Numbered from the stretch's first letter, positions 13,628 to 23,271 are shown. The stretch: 58,011 nucleotides of DNA from Aeromonadaceae bacterium (GCA_021209335.1 JAJOIN010000031.1:1-58011); one strand, 5' to 3'. A program made the numbers and translations. The notes: generated by a model not told the origin, from the sequence alone.

Positions 13628-14550
13628 GTCGTACCGCCAGTGAACTGTACTGGATGTCCCGCTATCTGGAGCGCGCCGAGAACACCGCCCGCATGCTGGA
13701 TGTCACCTATTCCATGTCCCTGATGCCGCAGATCGATGCGGACAACAGTGAGCTGATCGCCCCCTTGACCATTACCGGCACCCATGAGCCCTTTTTGCAG
13801 GAGTATGGCCAGATCAGCATGCAGCACCTGCTGACTTTCTTTGTGCTGGATGAGCGCAATCCCTCCAGCATCTACAGCTGCATCAAGGCGGCACGGGACA
13901 ACGCCCATGCGGTGCGCGGCCGCATCAGCGGTGAAGTGTGGGAGAGCCTCAACGCCACCTGGCTGGAGATGAAGGCGCTGCGCAAACGCGGCGGCATCAA
14001 CCAGGATGTGGTGGCCTTCTTCGACTGGGTCAAGGAGCGCTCCCATCAGGTGCGGGGGGCCACCTTTGGCACCATATTGCGCAGTGACACCCTCAACTTC
14101 ATCCGCCTGGGCACCTTCATCGAGCGGGCGGACAACACAGCCCGCATCCTGGATGTGAAATACCAGGTGATGAAGGAAGACGAGGATCCGGTGCGGGAGT
14201 TTTACCGCTGGAACGCCCTGCTGCGCTCGGTAGGGGCCTATGAGGCCTATCAGGAGCTGTACAAGCAGGCCCCGACCCGGGATCTGGTGGCGGAGCTGCT
14301 GATCCTGCGCTCCGAGGTGCCCCGCTCCCTGCGGGCCAGCGTGGAAGAGGTGGAGGCCCTGCTGGGCAACATAGAGGGCGATGCCGGGCGGGAGCCGCGG
14401 CTGCTCACCGCCGTGCAGCATGCCAAGCTGCGCTTTGGCACCATAGCCGATCTGTTTGCCGGTGGGCTGCATGCCTACCTGGATCAATTTCTCACCGACA
14501 TCAACGCCATAGCGGCCAGTATCCATAAGAGCTACCTGGAGGCTTCCTGA
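13621..14550 (+). CDS. Alpha-E domain protein of the Anbu operon
   Basis: All-helical protein of 309 residues of the alpha-E family (DUF403 type). The N terminus MLSRTASELYWMSRYLERAE is the family signature, and a near repeat, LGTFIERADNTARILDVKY, occurs mid-protein. Its biochemical role is unknown; it is nearly always encoded beside the permuted ATP-grasp protein and a transglutaminase-like protein, so they probably act together. The start ATG lies inside the last codons of the ATP-grasp gene (7-bp overlap), and the stop overlaps the next start by one base (TGATG). This tight coupling suggests fixed stoichiometry. Confidence 0.92.
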
Positions 14551-15347
14551 TGCGCCTGACCATAGAACACCAGACCCGCTACGAATATCAAAGCACGGTG
14601 CGCCGCAGCACCCAATACCTGCGCCTGACCCCACAACCCAGCGATCGGCAGCGCATCCTTGCCTGGGAGCTGGAGCTGCCGCAGAGCGCCACCCAGACCA
14701 CCGACAGCTTCGGCAACGTGCTGCATGTGCTGACCCTGGACTCGCCCCACGAGGCCATCGATATCCTGGCCCGCGGTGTGGTGGAGATACTCGACGAGAC
14801 CGAAGATCAGGACACTCACCTCTCGCCGCTTGTCTACCTGCGCCACAGCGATCTGACCCGGGCAGACAGCGCCATCCGCAACTTTGCCGCCCGCTTCACC
14901 CCGCAGGGCGATCCCGCTTCGGCCCTGGAGGCCATGATGGTAGCCCTGTTGGCCCACATGCCCTACACCCCGGGCAGCACGGCGGTGAGCGACAGCGCGG
15001 CGGACGCCTTTGCCACCGGCAGTGGCGTCTGCCAGGATCATACCCAGGTCTTTCTGGCCTGCTGCCGCAGCCTGGGATTGCCCGCCCGCTATGTCAGCGG
15101 CTATCTTTACACCCCGGACACCAGCCATGTGGCCACCCACGCCTGGGCCGAGGTCTGGTATGACGACGGCTGGCACACCTATGATGTCACCAATCAAAGC
15201 CGCACCCCCAACCGGCATCTGAAGCTGGCGGTGGGGCTGGATTATCTGGATGCCTGTCCGGTACGCGGTGTCCGTTACGGCGGAGGGGAAGAGGCCATGC
15301 TGGCCCACGCCGCCATCCGTCTGGCGCCGGAACAACAGCAACAGTAA
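14550..15347 (+). CDS. Transglutaminase-like protein of the Anbu operon
   Basis: Protein of 265 residues with an N-terminal bacterial transglutaminase-like domain (MRLTIEHQTRYEYQSTV...) and a papain-like catalytic domain. The Cys-His-Asp triad is visible as Cys161 in GSGVCQDHTQVF, His197 in THAWAEVWY and Asp212 in WHTYDVTN. Members of this fold cleave or form amide bonds, so it could be a protease, amidase or cross-linking enzyme. No signal peptide is seen, which suggests a cytoplasmic target. It starts one base within the stop of the alpha-E gene and is followed after 21 bp by the Anbu peptidase gene. The substrate is not known. Confidence 0.93.
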   Translation: MRLTIEHQTRYEYQSTVRRSTQYLRLTPQPSDRQRILAWELELPQSATQTTDSFGNVLHVLTLDSPHEAIDILARGVVEILDETEDQDTHLSPLVYLRHSDLTRADSAIRNFAARFTPQGDPASALEAMMVALLAHMPYTPGSTAVSDSAADAFATGSGVCQDHTQVFLACCRSLGLPARYVSGYLYTPDTSHVATHAWAEVWYDDGWHTYDVTNQSRTPNRHLKLAVGLDYLDACPVRGVRYGGGEEAMLAHAAIRLAPEQQQQ

Positions 15348-15368
15348 GCGCTGACAGGAAAGAGCCCC

Positions 15369-16109
15369 ATGACCTATTGCGTCGCCCTGCGCCTGGCCGA
15401 AGGCCTGGTGTTCGCCTCCGACTCCCGCACCAATGCGGGGGTCGATCACATTGCCACCTTCAAGAAGCTGCACACCTTTGCGGTGCCCGGCGAGCGGCTG
15501 CTGGTGCTGCAAAGCGCCGGTAACCTGGCCACCACCCAGAGCGTGGTGAGCCTGTTGCGCCAGCGAGGTTCGCAGCCTGAGCTGAGTCTGCTGCATGCCG
15601 GCAGCCTCTATCAGGCGGCGGAGATCGTCGGGGCGACGGTGCGGGAAGTGATAGCCCGGGATGGCGGCCAGCAACAGACCGGCGTCAACTACGGCTGTAA
15701 CCTGCTGCTGGGCGGGCAAATTCAAGGGGAGGAACCCCGTCTGTTTCACATCTACCCGGAGGGCAACTTCATCGAGGCCTCCGAAGACACCCCCTATTTT
15801 CAGATTGGCGAGAGCAAGTACGGCAAACCGATCCTGGATCGGGTGCTGAGCTACCACTCCCCACTGGATCTGGCGCTGCAGTGCGCCCTCATCTCCCTCG
15901 ACTCCACCCTGCGCAGCAACCTGTCGGTGGGTTTGCCGCTGGATGTGCTGTGCTACCGCAAAGGTGACCTGCAAGGCCTGCCTTGCCGTATCGGCGAGCA
16001 GGATCCGGCCTTCGCCCAGCTGCGCCAGACCTGGTCGGAGGGGCTGGCCAGACTCATAGGCCAGCTGCCCCCGCCCCCCGCCAGCTGGCAGGGCCTCAGC
16101 GAATCCTGA
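15369..16109 (+). CDS. Anbu-type proteasome-like peptidase (COG3484 type)
   Basis: N-terminal-nucleophile hydrolase of 246 residues, homologous to proteasome beta-subunits and HslV. After removal of Met1 the protein would begin with Thr1 (MTYCVALRLAEGLVFASDSR). Counting from that Thr, Asp17 is present in ASDSRTN and Lys31/Lys32 in TFKKLHTF, matching the proteasome Thr1-Asp17-Lys33 arrangement. The Thr directly follows the initiator Met, so no propeptide has to be cut off, as is typical of Anbu. Related Anbu proteins form ring or open-helix assemblies; no unfoldase is encoded nearby. The ribosome site AGGAAAGAG precedes the ATG. It is the last gene of the sigma-54-driven operon and is followed by a bidirectional terminator shared with pstS. 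Confidence 0.93.
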   Translation: MTYCVALRLAEGLVFASDSRTNAGVDHIATFKKLHTFAVPGERLLVLQSAGNLATTQSVVSLLRQRGSQPELSLLHAGSLYQAAEIVGATVREVIARDGGQQQTGVNYGCNLLLGGQIQGEEPRLFHIYPEGNFIEASEDTPYFQIGESKYGKPILDRVLSYHSPLDLALQCALISLDSTLRSNLSVGLPLDVLCYRKGDLQGLPCRIGEQDPAFAQLRQTWSEGLARLIGQLPPPPASWQGLSES

Positions 16110-16116
16110 AGCAAAA

Positions 16117-16144
16117 AAAATCCCCCGTCGAAACGGGGGATTTT
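16117..16144. terminator. Bidirectional terminator between the Anbu operon and pstS
   Basis: Perfect 12-bp stem AAAATCCCCCGT / ACGGGGGATTTT with a four-base loop, and A and T runs on both sides. It serves the + strand Anbu operon and the minus-strand pstS. Confidence 0.88.
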
Positions 16145-16172
16145 CTTGGTCGCGTCAGCGATCAGGCGTGGC

Positions 16173-17141
16173 TTACTTGGCGCCCAGGATCTGCAGATCG
16201 CGCTCGGCCACCTTGGCGGGAACCGGGATGTAACCATCCTTCTCGACAATGGTCTGACCGGACTTGGACAGTACCAGCTTGACGAACTCCAGCACCATGG
16301 GATCCAGCGGCTTGTTGGGGTGCTTGTTCACGTAGATGTACAGGTAACGTGACAGCGGATAAGTCCCCTTCAGTGCGTTCTCTTCGGTGGCTTCGACGAA
16401 GTCGGTACCGGACTTGGACAGCGGCAGAGCACGCACACCAGAGGTCTTGTAGCCGATCCCTGAGTAGCCGATACCGTTGAGTGAGGCAGAGACAGACTGC
16501 ACCACGGAGGCGGAACCCGGTTGCTCGTTTACGGTGCTCTTGAAGTCACCCTTACACAGGGCATGCTCCTTGAAGTAACCGTAAGTGCCAGACACAGAGT
16601 TACGACCGAACAGTTGGATGTCACGGTTGGCCCATTCGCCATCCAGACCCACATCGCTCCACTTGGCAGCAGCCTTGGTGCCACCACACTTCAACGTAGA
16701 GGAGAAAATCTCATCCAGCTGCTGCATGGACAGGCCCTTGATGGGGTTATCCTTGTGCACAAACACCGCCAGGGCGTCAACCGCTACCGGGATGGCGGTC
16801 GGCTTGTAACCAAAACGCTTCTCGAAGGCTTCGATTTCACCGTCTTTCATCTTGCGGCTCATGGGGCCGATGTGTGAGGTGCCTTCGGTCAGGGCAGGCG
16901 GAGCAGTGGAGGAGCCGGCAGCCTGGATCTGGATATTGACGTTCGGGTAAACGCGCTTAAATTCCTCGGCCCACAGGGTCATCATGTTGGCCAGGGTGTC
17001 AGAACCCACGGAAGAGAGGTTGCCGGAGATACCGCTAACCTTCTGATACTCAGGCAGGGCGCTGTCTACGGCGGCAAAGGCCTGGGCAGATACGATGGCA
17101 GCGGCAAAGCCGACGACGCTAACCAGTTTGTTGAGTTTCAT
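16173..17141 (-). CDS. pstS: Phosphate-binding periplasmic protein PstS
   Basis: High-affinity phosphate-binding protein that delivers phosphate to PstCA, 322 residues. The start at 17141 gives a clean signal peptide ([20 protein letters not shown], cleavage expected after AFA) and lies 6 bp after a GGAGAA ribosome site. There is no lipobox cysteine, so the mature protein should be soluble in the periplasm. Phosphate-contact type segments include [19 protein letters not shown] and [12 protein letters not shown]. It stands alone downstream of phoBR, with its own Pho box, apart from pstCAB-phoU. PstS is needed in excess over the permease, which may explain the separate promoter. Confidence 0.97.
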   Translation of the reverse strand: MKLNKLVSVVGFAAAIVSAQAFAAVDSALPEYQKVSGISGNLSSVGSDTLANMMTLWAEEFKRVYPNVNIQIQAAGSSTAPPALTEGTSHIGPMSRKMKDGEIEAFEKRFGYKPTAIPVAVDALAVFVHKDNPIKGLSMQQLDEIFSSTLKCGGTKAAAKWSDVGLDGEWANRDIQLFGRNSVSGTYGYFKEHALCKGDFKSTVNEQPGSASVVQSVSASLNGIGYSGIGYKTSGVRALPLSKSGTDFVEATEENALKGTYPLSRYLYIYVNKHPNKPLDPMVLEFVKLVLSKSGQTIVEKDGYIPVPAKVAERDLQILGAK

Positions 17142-17208
17142 CCACTTTCTCCAATTGAAGGGGAAGTCCTTGTTGTTGACGGGAGCAGTATCCCCCGTCG
17201 CCATGAAA

Positions 17209-17242
17209 GATTTACTAAAACTAGATGACATTTGTGTGACAG
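17209..17242 (-). promoter_or_regulatory. PhoB-dependent promoter of pstS
   Basis: Minus strand 17225-17242 reads CTGTCACACAAATGTCAT, the best Pho box of the window (13 of 14 half-site bases fit). Ten bases on is TAAATC (17209-17214), a weak -10, as expected for an activator-dependent promoter. Confidence 0.85.
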
Positions 17243-17276
17243 CGCAACCGCGCTCGACAGCCGGCACAACGTAAAA

Positions 17277-17299
17277 CGCCACCTGCCTGACAGGTGGCG
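17277..17299 (-). terminator. Intrinsic terminator after phoR
   Basis: Stem of 9 bp (CGCCACCTG/CAGGTGGCG) with a five-base loop, followed on the minus strand by TTTTACG. It separates phoBR from pstS, so pstS depends on its own Pho box. Confidence 0.75.
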
Positions 17300-17329
17300 C
17301 TGATGGCCAGAGGGCTGACGTGCAGCAGC

Positions 17330-18634
17330 TCAGCCGTTGGCGCTGGCTTTCACCACCAGGCGGGCGGGTATGACAAAACTAAAACAGCTCCCCACCCCCA
17401 GTTGGCTTTGGATCTCCAGCTGGCTGTCATGATGACTCAAGGCGTGTTTGACGATGGCCAGCCCCAAGCCGGAGCCGCCAGTCTGCCGGGAGCGCGCCCG
17501 ATCCACCCGATAGAATCGCTCGGTGAGCCGGCTCAGGTGCTCGGGGGCTATGCCCTCCCCTCTGTCATAGACGGCAAAGCGGGCCTGGGGCCCCTGCCGC
17601 GACCAAACCACCCGGATCTGCTTGCCCGGCGGCGTGTACTTGATGGCATTGTTCACCAGGTTGGTGACGGCACTGCGCAGTTGATCTTCATCGCCATAGA
17701 TGAGCAGCTCATCATCCAGCTCAAAGGAGAGGTCGTGACTGCCACCGCTAACGGTGCGGCACTCCTGCTCCACCATCAGCAGCAGCCTGGGCATGTCCAC
17801 CACCTTCTGCAGGTTGATCTCAGGCGCGGCCTCGATGCGGGAGAGCACCAGCAGCTGGTTCACCAGGTTGTCCATCCGCAGGGTCTGCTCCAGCATCACC
17901 TTCTGCGCCTTGCCCCAGCGGGCCGGTTCCGGCACCTCCTCCATCATCTCCAGATAGCCCTTGAGCACCGTCAGGGGCGTGCGCAGCTCGTGGGAGACGT
18001 TGGCGACAAAGTTTTTGCGCATCGCCTCCATGCTCTTGAGATGGGTCACATCCCGCACCACCAGCAGGGTCTGATCCTCTGTATAGGGCATGATGCGAAA
18101 CTCCAGCACCTTCTGCTCATTGATGGGCGAACCCATCTCCAGCGGCTCGTCAAACTGTTGCTGGCGCAGGTAGGCGATGAACTGAGGGGTGCGGATCAGG
18201 TTGCTGATGTTCTGCCCGGCGTCCTCGGGCCAACGAAAGCCCAGCAACTGACCGGCCAGCTTGTTACACCAGATGATGCTGCCGTCGTTACGGCACACCA
18301 CGGCGGCATCCGGCAGTGCCTCGGCCCCTTCGCGAAAACGGCGAATCAGGCCGGCCAGCTCACGACGCCGCGCCCTATGCCGCTGTTGCAGACGATAGAT
18401 ACCGTTGAAGATGTACTCCCAGGTGCCGGAGCCCTGGGGCGGGATCAGGCTGCGGTCAACCCACAGCCAGTGAAACAGACGACGCTGCTGCCAGTAGTGC
18501 CACACCAGGTGCAACACGGCTGCTACAAACAGGCTCAGGGCCCAGTTCTTGAGCAGCAACCCGAGGACCAGGAAGGGCAGGTAGTAACCCAGCACCTTCT
18601 TGACAACCCGTCCCCAGGAGTAGGGTTCAAACAT
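17330..18634 (-). CDS. phoR: Phosphate regulon sensor kinase PhoR
   Basis: Membrane-bound histidine kinase that phosphorylates PhoB when phosphate is scarce; 434 residues. Two closely spaced membrane helices lie at about residues 13-48 with almost no periplasmic loop, as in other PhoR proteins, which sense through PstSCAB-PhoU. A PAS domain follows (about 100-195, [19 protein letters not shown]). The phosphorylated histidine is His215 in [12 protein letters not shown]. The ATPase domain shows the N box [13 protein letters not shown]1 [11 protein letters not shown] and G2 [12 protein letters not shown]. It starts 8 bp after phoB and is co-transcribed with it. Confidence 0.97.
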   Translation of the reverse strand: MFEPYSWGRVVKKVLGYYLPFLVLGLLLKNWALSLFVAAVLHLVWHYWQQRRLFHWLWVDRSLIPPQGSGTWEYIFNGIYRLQQRHRARRRELAGLIRRFREGAEALPDAAVVCRNDGSIIWCNKLAGQLLGFRWPEDAGQNISNLIRTPQFIAYLRQQQFDEPLEMGSPINEQKVLEFRIMPYTEDQTLLVVRDVTHLKSMEAMRKNFVANVSHELRTPLTVLKGYLEMMEEVPEPARWGKAQKVMLEQTLRMDNLVNQLLVLSRIEAAPEINLQKVVDMPRLLLMVEQECRTVSGGSHDLSFELDDELLIYGDEDQLRSAVTNLVNNAIKYTPPGKQIRVVWSRQGPQARFAVYDRGEGIAPEHLSRLTERFYRVDRARSRQTGGSGLGLAIVKHALSHHDSQLEIQSQLGVGSCFSFVIPARLVVKASANG

Positions 18635-18642
18635 GCTGTGCC

Positions 18643-19332
18643 TCAGACACGAGTGGAGAATCGATAGCCAGTGCCGCGCACCGTCTGGATGAAGGCATCA
18701 TGGCCAAATTCGGACACCGCCTTGCGCAGACGTCGAATATGCACATCCACGGTTCTGTCTTCCACGTAGACGTTGGTGCCCCAGACATTATTTAGCAATT
18801 GCTCACGACTGTATACCCGCTCCGGGTGGGTCATGAAGAAATGCAGCAGCCGGAATTCGGTGGGGCCCATCTCCAGCACCTGCTCGTTGGCGGTGACGCG
18901 GTGGGAGACCGGATCCAGCTTCAGCCCCTGCACCTCGATGATCTCTTCGGTGCTGGTCGGCACGGCGCGGCGGATCACCGCCTTCAAACGGGCCGTCAGC
19001 TCCTTGGGGGAGAAGGGCTTGGTGATGTAATCATCGGCGCCGGCATCCAGGCCGCGCACCTTATCCTCCTCCTCACCCCGGGCCGTCAGCATCACCACCG
19101 GGATCTGGCGGGTCACCTCATCCTGCTTGAGCTGCTTGATAAACTGGATACCGCTACCGCCAGGCAACATCCAATCCAGCAAGATGAGATCCGGGAAGGG
19201 CTCCTTGAGGGCGGCCAGCCCCTGCTGGTAATCCTCCGCCTCCATGGGCTCGAATCCCTTCTGCTCCAGCACGAAGCACAACATCTCCCGGATCGGGGCT
19301 TCATCTTCGACGATCAGTACTTTTTTTGACAT
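18643..19332 (-). CDS. phoB: Phosphate regulon response regulator PhoB
   Basis: OmpR-type response regulator, 229 residues, activator of the Pho regulon. The receiver domain has acidic residues Glu9-Asp10, phosphoacceptor Asp53 ([10 protein letters not shown]), Thr83 and Lys105 (YITKPFSP). The C-terminal winged helix includes [20 protein letters not shown] and the wing segment [13 protein letters not shown]. PhoB binds the 11-bp direct repeats found before phoB itself, pstS, pstC and ppk in this window, so the gene is autoregulated. phoR follows after 8 bp. Confidence 0.98.
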   Translation of the reverse strand: MSKKVLIVEDEAPIREMLCFVLEQKGFEPMEAEDYQQGLAALKEPFPDLILLDWMLPGGSGIQFIKQLKQDEVTRQIPVVMLTARGEEEDKVRGLDAGADDYITKPFSPKELTARLKAVIRRAVPTSTEEIIEVQGLKLDPVSHRVTANEQVLEMGPTEFRLLHFFMTHPERVYSREQLLNNVWGTNVYVEDRTVDVHIRRLRKAVSEFGHDAFIQTVRGTGYRFSTRV

Positions 19333-19372
19333 ATGTTACGCCCTGGGTAGCTATTCCTTTTTTGCCAGCCGC

Positions 19373-19406
19373 ATTATTAGAACTTTTTGTGACAGTTTTA
19401 TGATAT
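19373..19406 (-). promoter_or_regulatory. PhoB-dependent (autoregulated) promoter of phoBR
   Basis: Minus strand 19389-19406 reads ATATCATAAAACTGTCAC, with a perfect second half-site. Exactly 10 bp on is AATAAT (19373-19378), a -10 with five of six consensus bases. Confidence 0.85.
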
Positions 19407-19459
19407 CGGCAAGACAATCAGGTTTCAGCAGGGGCCATTGATGCCAGCCAGCCTATTGG

Positions 19460-19918
19460 CTAAGCCGAGGCAGACAGCAGTTCGGTGAGTCTTGGCGGAC
19501 ACTCCATCAGCCATTCGGGCAAGCCTGTGACGGGGTCTTTCTGCTCACCACAACAGCTAAAGCCTTGATAACGATAGAAAGCTATGATGTCAGTGTTGCG
19601 GGTGCAGACCCGCAGCCACAGATAGGGATGACAGCGTTTGAGTTGATACAGCAAGGCGGCGCCCAACCCATGCCCCTGAAACTCCGGATGCACATACAGA
19701 GCCAGCAGTTCGTCGGCCTGCAGGGCGGCAAAGCCCTTGATCTGGCCAGCCTGCTCCAGCACCCAAATCTCGCTGCCAGCCAGGAAGCGATCCCGCATGG
19801 CCTCCTGATGCGGCCACCAGAGCGCCGCCGGCAACTCGTCATAGGCATGTAACGAGGCCTGCAGCCAGATCTCCAGCAGCACAGGCATATCCTCTTGACG
19901 ATGCGGACGGATCACCAT
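19460..19918 (-). CDS. GNAT-family N-acetyltransferase (YjaB-like)
   Basis: Single-domain acetyltransferase of 152 residues. The acetyl-CoA-binding motif A is visible as LYVHPEFQGHGLGAALLYQ, and the C-terminal part has FYRYQGFSCCGEQ, typical of motif B. The arrangement resembles YjaB-like proteins; the acceptor substrate cannot be told. The start at 19918 (MVIRPHRQEDMPVLLEIW) follows a strong GGAGGAGGG ribosome site; an in-frame extension further upstream lacks similarity. It diverges from rdgC and has no partner genes. Confidence 0.85.
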   Translation of the reverse strand: MVIRPHRQEDMPVLLEIWLQASLHAYDELPAALWWPHQEAMRDRFLAGSEIWVLEQAGQIKGFAALQADELLALYVHPEFQGHGLGAALLYQLKRCHPYLWLRVCTRNTDIIAFYRYQGFSCCGEQKDPVTGLPEWLMECPPRLTELLSASA

Positions 19919-20082
19919 GACAGGCCCTCCTCCATGACTGATCCAAGTGTAAATTTGCCATTTGCCCCCCCGCCTGTTTCGCCCCGAGCCCCTGTGAGCC
20001 AGCTCCACTTTTTCTGTCCGGAATGCCGGGAGGATCACAAAGCTGATAGAATGGCGCGATTTCAACGAAAGCCGAGGCCGTC

Positions 20083-20991
20083 ATGTGGTTTAAAAACCTG
20101 CAGATCTATCGTTTCACCCGTCCCTTCGAACTCACCGCCGAGGCACTGGAGCCCCTGCTCAAGAACCTGCTGTTTGTGCCCTGCGGCAGTCAGGAGATGA
20201 GCAAGTTCGGCTTCGTCAGCCCCTTTGGCCGGGAGTCGGATCTGCTGGTGCATGAGGCTCAAGGACAGCTGCTGCTGTGCGCCAAGCGCGAAGACAAGCT
20301 GCTGCCCGGCCCCGTGGTCAAGGAGGCCCTGCAGGAGCGCATCGATCAGTTGGAGGCCGATCAGGGCCGCGCCCTGAAGAAGAAGGAAAAGGAATCCCTC
20401 AAGGACGAAGTGCTGATGCAGCTGCTGCCCCGCGCCTTCACCCGCACCAGCCAGACCTTTTTGTGGATCAATGCCCAGGACAACTACCTCGTGGTGGATG
20501 CCGGCTCCGCCAAGAAGGCCGACGATGTGCTCAGCCTGCTGCGCAAGGCCATCGGCTCCCTGCCGGTGGTGCCCCTCTCGCTCGCCGATCCCGCCGAGAT
20601 CACCATGACCGAGTGGCTCAATGCTGGCACCGCCCCCGGCAGCTTCGTGCTGGAGGAGGAGGCCGAGCTGCGCTCGGCACTGGAGCATGGTGGCATCATC
20701 CGCTGCAAGCAGCAGGATCTCACCACGGAAGAGATCAAGGTGCACCTCTTGGCCGACAAGCTGGTCACCAAGCTGGCCCTCAACTGGGCCGAGACGGTGA
20801 GCTTTGTGCTGGGCGATGATCTGGGCATCAAGCGCCTCAAGTTCTCCGAGGAGCTGCGCGAACAGAACGACGACGTGGTGTCAGAAGACAAGGCCGCCCG
20901 ACTGGATGCCGACTTCAGCCTGATGACAGGCGAATTGGGCCGCTTCATCCCCGAGCTGATCACCGCCCTGGGTGGTGAGAAAGCAGAATAA
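20083..20991 (+). CDS. rdgC: Recombination-associated protein RdgC
   Basis: Nucleoid-associated ring-shaped DNA-binding protein, 302 residues against 303 in E. coli. It begins MWFKNLQIYRFTRPFELTAE and contains FVSPFGRESDLLVHEAQG and ENEALK-like family segments such as LLPRAFTRTSQTFLWI. RdgC dimers encircle DNA and restrain RecA filament formation. It stands alone; a hairpin without a clear T run follows at 21048-21081. Confidence 0.96.
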   Translation: MWFKNLQIYRFTRPFELTAEALEPLLKNLLFVPCGSQEMSKFGFVSPFGRESDLLVHEAQGQLLLCAKREDKLLPGPVVKEALQERIDQLEADQGRALKKKEKESLKDEVLMQLLPRAFTRTSQTFLWINAQDNYLVVDAGSAKKADDVLSLLRKAIGSLPVVPLSLADPAEITMTEWLNAGTAPGSFVLEEEAELRSALEHGGIIRCKQQDLTTEEIKVHLLADKLVTKLALNWAETVSFVLGDDLGIKRLKFSEELREQNDDVVSEDKAARLDADFSLMTGELGRFIPELITALGGEKAE

Positions 20992-21047
20992 GTCGGCCCA
21001 CGGGCGCCCGCGTCAAGGCAGACGGGTCCGCAGCGGCTTTGTCTTGC

Positions 21048-21081
21048 CTTACCGGCAGCCCCGCCAGGCGCTGCCGGTAAG
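21048..21081. terminator. Hairpin between convergent rdgC and PepSY gene, probable terminator
   Basis: Perfect 12-bp stem CTTACCGGCAGC / GCTGCCGGTAAG with a 10-base loop. There is no T run on either side, so a role as transcript 3'-end structure is likely but not certain. Confidence 0.5.
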
Positions 21082-21089
21082 CTGCCTGC

Positions 21090-21378
21090 TTAATGGTCGC
21101 GCCGGTTGGAGAGGATCTCACCCGTAACGGGATGGATCGTCAGCTCACGTGGCTCCTGATCTGGGTTATAGGCGTCAACTTCCCATACCCCCTCGTCGAA
21201 CGACAGTTGAGTGATTGGCGAAAAACCTTTCTTTTCCAGCATGTTAATGATGTCGACTAGGGGCATGGCCTCCAGAGGAGGCCGCTCGCCGGCACGGATC
21301 TGAGCGGTGCTCAAAGACGGTGCTCAAAGACACTGTCAGCGCCATCAAGATAAGGCCAGCGGTTACTTTATTCTGCAT
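21090..21378 (-). pseudogene. PepSY-domain exported protein, frameshifted by a 13-bp tandem duplication
   Basis: A gene starting at 21378 (behind AGAGGAAAG) encodes the signal-peptide-like MQNKVTAGLILMALTVSLST, then shifts frame. The PepSY-like remainder (PLVDIINMLEKKGFSPITQ, then EVDAYNPDQEPRELTIHPVT) lies in another frame and ends at 21090. The cause is visible: GGTGCTCAAAGAC occurs twice in direct succession on the + strand (21306-21318 and 21319-21331). Removing one copy gives an uninterrupted 91-residue secreted PepSY protein in which ...SLST runs into AQIRAGERPPLEA. As it stands only a TTG at 21314 could start the second part, without a signal peptide. PepSY proteins are small periplasmic domains often thought to restrain proteases. 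Confidence 0.85.
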
Positions 21379-21633
21379 TGTGCTTTCCTCTACTAGCGAA
21401 TTGGACAATGTTGTCAGACCCTGTCTGACGGGAAATAGACAGGTGAAACTAACAAAAGTTCCCCAACGCCAAGGCGTTGATCTAAACGCGCCCTGGCTCA
21501 AGGCGCCACAGATCCAGCCACTCCCAACATCCGCCAAAAGAGTGGCATGCCCTAGCCCCTCGAGGCTACAATTCGCCGCTGGCCCCATCAGGTGGGGCCG
21601 TCCTGACCTGTGATCAGACCCAAGAGAGACAAT

Positions 21634-23001
21634 ATGTTCAGACCCGAGTTGCTTTCTCCGGCGGGAACGCTGAAGAACATGCGCTATGCGTTCGCCTATG
21701 GCGCCGATGCCGTCTACGCCGGCCAACCCCGTTACAGCCTGCGGGTGCGTAACAACGAATTCGACCACGACAACCTGCAGCTGGGCATCAATGAAGCCCA
21801 TGCCCTGGGCAAGAAGCTCTATGTAGTGGCCAACATCCAGCCGCACAACTCCAAGCTCAAGACCTTCGTGCGCGACATGAAGCCGGTGGTGGAGATGGGC
21901 CCGGATGCCCTCATCATGTCCGACCCCGGCCTCATCATGCTGGTGCGGGAGCACTTCCCCCACATGCCGGTGCACCTGTCGGTACAGGCCAATGCGGTCA
22001 ATTGGGCCACGGTGAAGTTCTGGGAGCAGATGGGCCTGGAGCGGGTCATCCTCTCCCGGGAGCTCTCCTTGGATGAGATTGAAGAGATCCGTCAGCAGTG
22101 CCCCGGCATCGAGCTGGAGGTGTTTGTCCACGGCGCCCTGTGCATGGCCTACTCCGGCCGCTGCCTGCTCTCCGGCTACATCAACAAACGTGACCCCAAT
22201 CAGGGCACCTGTACCAACGCCTGCCGCTGGGAGTACAAGGTGCACGAGGGCAAGGAAGACGCCGTCGGCCAAATCGTCCACAAGCAGGAGCCGATCCCGG
22301 TGCAGGTGCAACCTACCCTGGGGTTGGGCCAGCCTACGGATCAGCTGGTGCTGCTGGAGGAGAAGAACCGCCCCGGTGAGTTCATGACGGCGTTTGAGGA
22401 CGAGCACGGCACCTACATCATGAATTCCCGGGATCTGCGGGCCATCGAGCACGTGGAGCGTCTCACCAAGCTGGGGGTGCATTCACTGAAGATTGAGGGC
22501 CGCACCAAGTCCTTCTACTACTGTGCCCGCACCGCCCAGGTCTATCGCCAGGCCATTGACGATGCGGTGGCCGGCCGCCCCTTCAACCGGGATCTGATGA
22601 AGACCCTGGAGAACCTGGCCCACCGGGGCTACACCGAGGGCTTCTTGCGCCGCCATGCCCACAGCGAGTATCAGACCTACGACTACGGCTACTCGGTCTC
22701 CGACAGCCAGCAGTTTGTCGGCGAGATCACCGGACGCCGCGCCGACGGTCTGGTAGAAGTGGCGGTGAAGAACAAGTTCCTGCTGGGCAACCGCCTGGAG
22801 CTGATGACCCCGCAAGGCAATCTCAGCTTCGATCTCAGCCAGCTGGAAAACCGCAAGGGCGAGCAGATCCAGGTAGCGCCCGGCGACGGTCACACCGTCT
22901 ACCTGCCGGTGCCGCAAGAGGTGGATGTGAACTTTGGCATACTGCTGCGCAATCTGGACGGCGACACCAATACCCGTCAGCCCCACCAGAAGGCCGGCTG
23001 A
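21634..23001 (+). CDS. trhP: tRNA hydroxylation protein TrhP (YegQ, U32 peptidase family)
   Basis: Close relative of E. coli YegQ, 455 residues, starting MFRPELLSPAGTLKNMRYAF at 21634. An in-frame upstream ATG at 21610 is less likely because the family starts here and AAGAGAGA precedes it. In E. coli the protein is needed for the 5-hydroxyuridine step that leads to cmo5U/mcmo5U at wobble position 34 of tRNAs. The conserved U32 signature is VHGALCMAYSGRCLLSGYI. Further cysteines in GTCTNACRWEY and SFYYCARTAQVYR probably help bind an iron-sulfur cluster. A ferredoxin gene starts 2 bp after the stop codon, then grxA. Confidence 0.95.
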   Translation: MFRPELLSPAGTLKNMRYAFAYGADAVYAGQPRYSLRVRNNEFDHDNLQLGINEAHALGKKLYVVANIQPHNSKLKTFVRDMKPVVEMGPDALIMSDPGLIMLVREHFPHMPVHLSVQANAVNWATVKFWEQMGLERVILSRELSLDEIEEIRQQCPGIELEVFVHGALCMAYSGRCLLSGYINKRDPNQGTCTNACRWEYKVHEGKEDAVGQIVHKQEPIPVQVQPTLGLGQPTDQLVLLEEKNRPGEFMTAFEDEHGTYIMNSRDLRAIEHVERLTKLGVHSLKIEGRTKSFYYCARTAQVYRQAIDDAVAGRPFNRDLMKTLENLAHRGYTEGFLRRHAHSEYQTYDYGYSVSDSQQFVGEITGRRADGLVEVAVKNKFLLGNRLELMTPQGNLSFDLSQLENRKGEQIQVAPGDGHTVYLPVPQEVDVNFGILLRNLDGDTNTRQPHQKAG

Positions 23002-23003
23002 CG

Positions 23004-23261
23004 ATGGCGCTGCTCATCACCGACAAGTGCATCAACTGCGACATGTGTGAGCCTGAGTGCCCCAATCAGGCCATCACCATGGGGCCCAAGGTCTACGAGA
23101 TAGACCCGGCCCGCTGCACCGAGTGCGTCGGCTTCTATGAACACCAGACCTGCATCGCCGTCTGCCCCATCGACTGCATCATCTGGGACCCGCAGCACCC
23201 TGAGAGCCAGGAGGCGTTGTGGGAAAAATTTGTTACGCTGCACCCTAATGCGACCGCTTAA
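23004..23261 (+). CDS. yfhL: 2[4Fe-4S] ferredoxin, YfhL-like
   Basis: Small ferredoxin of 85 residues with two cluster motifs. Cys9, Cys12, Cys15 and Cys19 lie in CINCDMCEPECP; Cys38, Cys41, Cys50 and Cys54 lie in CTECVGFYEHQTCIAVCP. The longer spacing of the second motif and the C-terminal helix mark the Alvin type, to which E. coli YfhL belongs. Its start lies 2 bp after the trhP stop and grxA follows after 10 bp. It may feed electrons or help keep the cluster of TrhP; that is inferred from position only. Confidence 0.93.
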   Translation: MALLITDKCINCDMCEPECPNQAITMGPKVYEIDPARCTECVGFYEHQTCIAVCPIDCIIWDPQHPESQEALWEKFVTLHPNATA

Positions 23262-23271
23262 GGAGTACACC

